A stretch of DNA of 7,119 nt from Nitratifractor sp. (lineage in GTDB: Bacteria; Campylobacterota; Campylobacteria; Campylobacterales; Sulfurovaceae). The translations under genes and the position numbers were made by a program. Below are positions 5,843 through 7,119 of this stretch, piece after piece. Each line of letters begins with the position of its first letter. Within the stretch, counting starts at the first letter, position 1. The notes beneath the pieces are model-generated. The model made no database searches, was not told where the DNA came from, and saw only the letters and a list, made by a program, of their open reading frames with translations. The stretch is taken from contig WFYP01000278.1 of assembly GCA_015490055.1 (NCBI GenBank), positions 1-7,119 on the forward strand. Reading direction: 5' to 3'.

Positions 5843-6898
5843 ATGGATAGTGGAAGTAGTAACTGTTTTGGCAGGTTTTTATTAATAGCATTTTTCCCTT
5901 TTTTGTTTGTACTCTTTTTAGGTGTAAACTATTTTGGAATTATTAACCTTACAAATATAAGTGCCCATACATTCTATATAATTGTTGTAATCTTTCTGAT
6001 TTTTTTACTTTTTATACCACATAATGCTTTTATATCAGTTTGTAAAATTAAGAGCCAATTTAGTGTAACTAGAAATGAGTTAGAGAAAAATTTAGAAAAG
6101 ACAGCATTAGAGATAGAGGGTAAAAAGAAATCTATACTTAGTGTGCGTGATTTTTTAGAAGATTACTTTAAAAATGTTAGAAATGATAATTTTGCTAAAG
6201 TTGCATCTAGCACTTTCCCAATGCTTGGTATTTTGGGTACATTTATAGCTATTGCAATCTCTATGCCTGATTTTACTGTAAGTAGTTCAAAAGAGTTAGA
6301 TAGAGAAATTTCTACGCTTCTCTCGGGTGTGGGTACTGCTTTTTATGCATCTATATTCGGTATATTTTTATCGTTATGGTGGACATTTTTTGAGCGACTT
6401 GGGTTATCAAGAATAGAGCAATTAACCTTATCTTTAGAAGATATATACTCTAAATATATCTGGAGCGAGAGGGAGCTTTTAAAATTTAAGTATAATCAAA
6501 AAGCGATACAAGATAACGAATTAATAAGAGCTCTAAAAGATACATTTAACTTAGATTTTATAAAAGATATTAATAGAGAACATTTAACAAGTTACGAAAA
6601 AATTATAGAGAGTACTAAAAGTGGTTTAAAAGAGGTTGAGAGTGCACTTAATAACAGTACGAAATTATTAGTTTCTAGTATAGATAAATTGAATGTTGCA
6701 CAAAATAGCATAGAAGCCAAAGTCTCTTTAGAGAGTAACTTAAAAGAATTTAATAAAAATGCTAAAGAGTTGCAGAAACTTTTAGAGAGTTTTGATAACG
6801 GCTTAGATAATTCACTAAAAAAGATAGACCATGAATTAGCAATCGCAGTTGAGCATATATCGAGTATGGTAGATAGTATAAGTAAAATAAAAGAGTAA
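5843..6898 (+). CDS. MotA/TolQ/ExbB-family channel subunit with long helical tail (ZorA-like architecture)
   Basis: A 351-residue inner-membrane protein. Predicted membrane helices are at about 12-34, 43-60, 122-141 and 162-184. The last two form the MotA/TolQ/ExbB core: FPMLGILGTFIAIAI (125-139) and LLSGVGTAFYASIFGIFLSL (159-178), with the conserved threonine Thr165 facing the ion path in homologues. A cytoplasmic helical segment (65-115) lies between the helix pairs. After 185 comes a charged, Leu/Ile/Lys/Glu-rich tail to 351, strongly helical and probably coiled-coil. A MotB/OmpA-type gene follows after 3 bases, so the two likely form a stator-like complex that uses proton or sodium flow. 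The tail makes it longer than TolQ/ExbB (about 230) but much shorter than the E. coli ZorA I recall (about 730). It is not flagellar MotA by context. Start: ATG with AAAGG 7 bases upstream. The exact role is unknown. Confidence 0.82.
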   Translation: MDSGSSNCFGRFLLIAFFPFLFVLFLGVNYFGIINLTNISAHTFYIIVVIFLIFLLFIPHNAFISVCKIKSQFSVTRNELEKNLEKTALEIEGKKKSILSVRDFLEDYFKNVRNDNFAKVASSTFPMLGILGTFIAIAISMPDFTVSSSKELDREISTLLSGVGTAFYASIFGIFLSLWWTFFERLGLSRIEQLTLSLEDIYSKYIWSERELLKFKYNQKAIQDNELIRALKDTFNLDFIKDINREHLTSYEKIIESTKSGLKEVESALNNSTKLLVSSIDKLNVAQNSIEAKVSLESNLKEFNKNAKELQKLLESFDNGLDNSLKKIDHELAIAVEHISSMVDSISKIKE

Positions 6899-6901
6899 AT
6901 T

Positions 6902-7119
6902 GTGTTTAAAAATAACTCAAATAAAAACGATAGTAATTTTTGGATATCGTATGCTGATTTAATGGCAGGATTGCTTTTTGTTTTTATACTATTAATTGGT
7001 GCTATAGTTTCTAAATCTATAAATTTAAGAGAAGATTTAAATAAGAAAAAAACTACACTTAAACATACTATACAAGATTTAAAAACAAAAGAGAGTAACT
7101 TAAAAAAATTGAATATAAA
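6902..7119 (+). CDS. MotB/OmpA-family stator partner, 5' part only
   Basis: This reading frame runs off the right edge; 72 codons are present. It starts with GTG at 6902, 3 bases after the channel gene's stop, with AAAGAG (6890-6895) as a weak ribosome binding site. The translation begins MFKNNSNKNDSNFWISYADL, followed by a single membrane helix (about 20-37, MAGLLFVFILLIGAIVSK), then a Lys-rich helical stretch. The SYADLMAGLLF signature is that of MotB-type plug/helix segments, and Asp19 matches the essential ion-binding aspartate of MotB. A C-terminal periplasmic OmpA-like peptidoglycan-binding domain is expected beyond the window but not seen. A TTG at 6900 lies in a different frame and is not a candidate start. 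Confidence 0.8.
   Translation, partial: MFKNNSNKNDSNFWISYADLMAGLLFVFILLIGAIVSKSINLREDLNKKKTTLKHTIQDLKTKESNLKKLNI

Noticed and set aside
5843..6898. Flagellar motA identification
   Set aside because: No flagellar genes are nearby, and the long C-terminal helical tail and N-terminal region do not match MotA; only the shared family core fits.
6731..7106. Shared 15-base GAGAGTAACTTAAAA at 6731-6745 and 7091-7105 in the two stator genes
   Set aside because: Both copies encode Glu-Ser-Asn-Leu-Lys in Lys/Glu-rich helical regions of AT-rich DNA. A chance or composition-driven match is more likely than a functional repeat.

Overview
The window is AT-rich (roughly one-third G+C), and every gene lies on the + strand with short gaps or overlaps. 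The proteins point to Campylobacterota (the former Epsilonproteobacteria), probably a free-living Campylobacterales member of the Sulfurimonas or Arcobacter kind. The main reasons are the membrane-anchored form of MurF ending in a 'LFANDAPSFV' tail, the ruvA / alpha-beta hydrolase / murF neighbourhood, and -10 boxes preceded by TTTGG or TTTGC. This placement comes from remembered family features, not from a search, and the genus cannot be fixed.

Layout: (1) 1-95 is a leader with an 11-bp hairpin. (2) 96-1810 holds ruvA (Holliday-junction recognition, TTG start) and, overlapping it by one base, a BaiN/HI0933-type flavoprotein. (3) 1811-1883 is a short spacer with a likely promoter. (4) 1884-5327 is a tight three-gene cell-envelope unit: a YcbB/LdtD-like L,D-transpeptidase lipoprotein, a small alpha/beta hydrolase, and a MurF whose N-terminal part is made of membrane segments. 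(5) 5328-5477 is a 150-bp non-coding stretch with a purine-rich 7-bp-period tandem repeat and other structure. (6) 5478-5795 is a small thioredoxin-fold protein with a CAVC active site. (7) 5843-7119 is a MotA/TolQ/ExbB-family channel subunit with a helical cytoplasmic tail, followed 3 bp later by the start of a MotB/OmpA-type partner that runs off the window.

Functionally, MurF adds D-Ala-D-Ala to the UDP-MurNAc-tripeptide, while the transpeptidase crosslinks or modifies the finished tetrapeptide stems, so the middle unit links peptidoglycan precursor synthesis with periplasmic remodelling. In Campylobacter jejuni, as I recall it, the ruvA-murF region carries ddl. Here no ddl is seen and the flavoprotein and L,D-transpeptidase occupy that interval. 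The last two genes form an ion-driven stator-like pair. Its architecture recalls both flagellar MotAB and the ZorAB core of Zorya anti-phage systems. This is the most interesting lead in the window, but the genes that would decide its role lie beyond the right edge.
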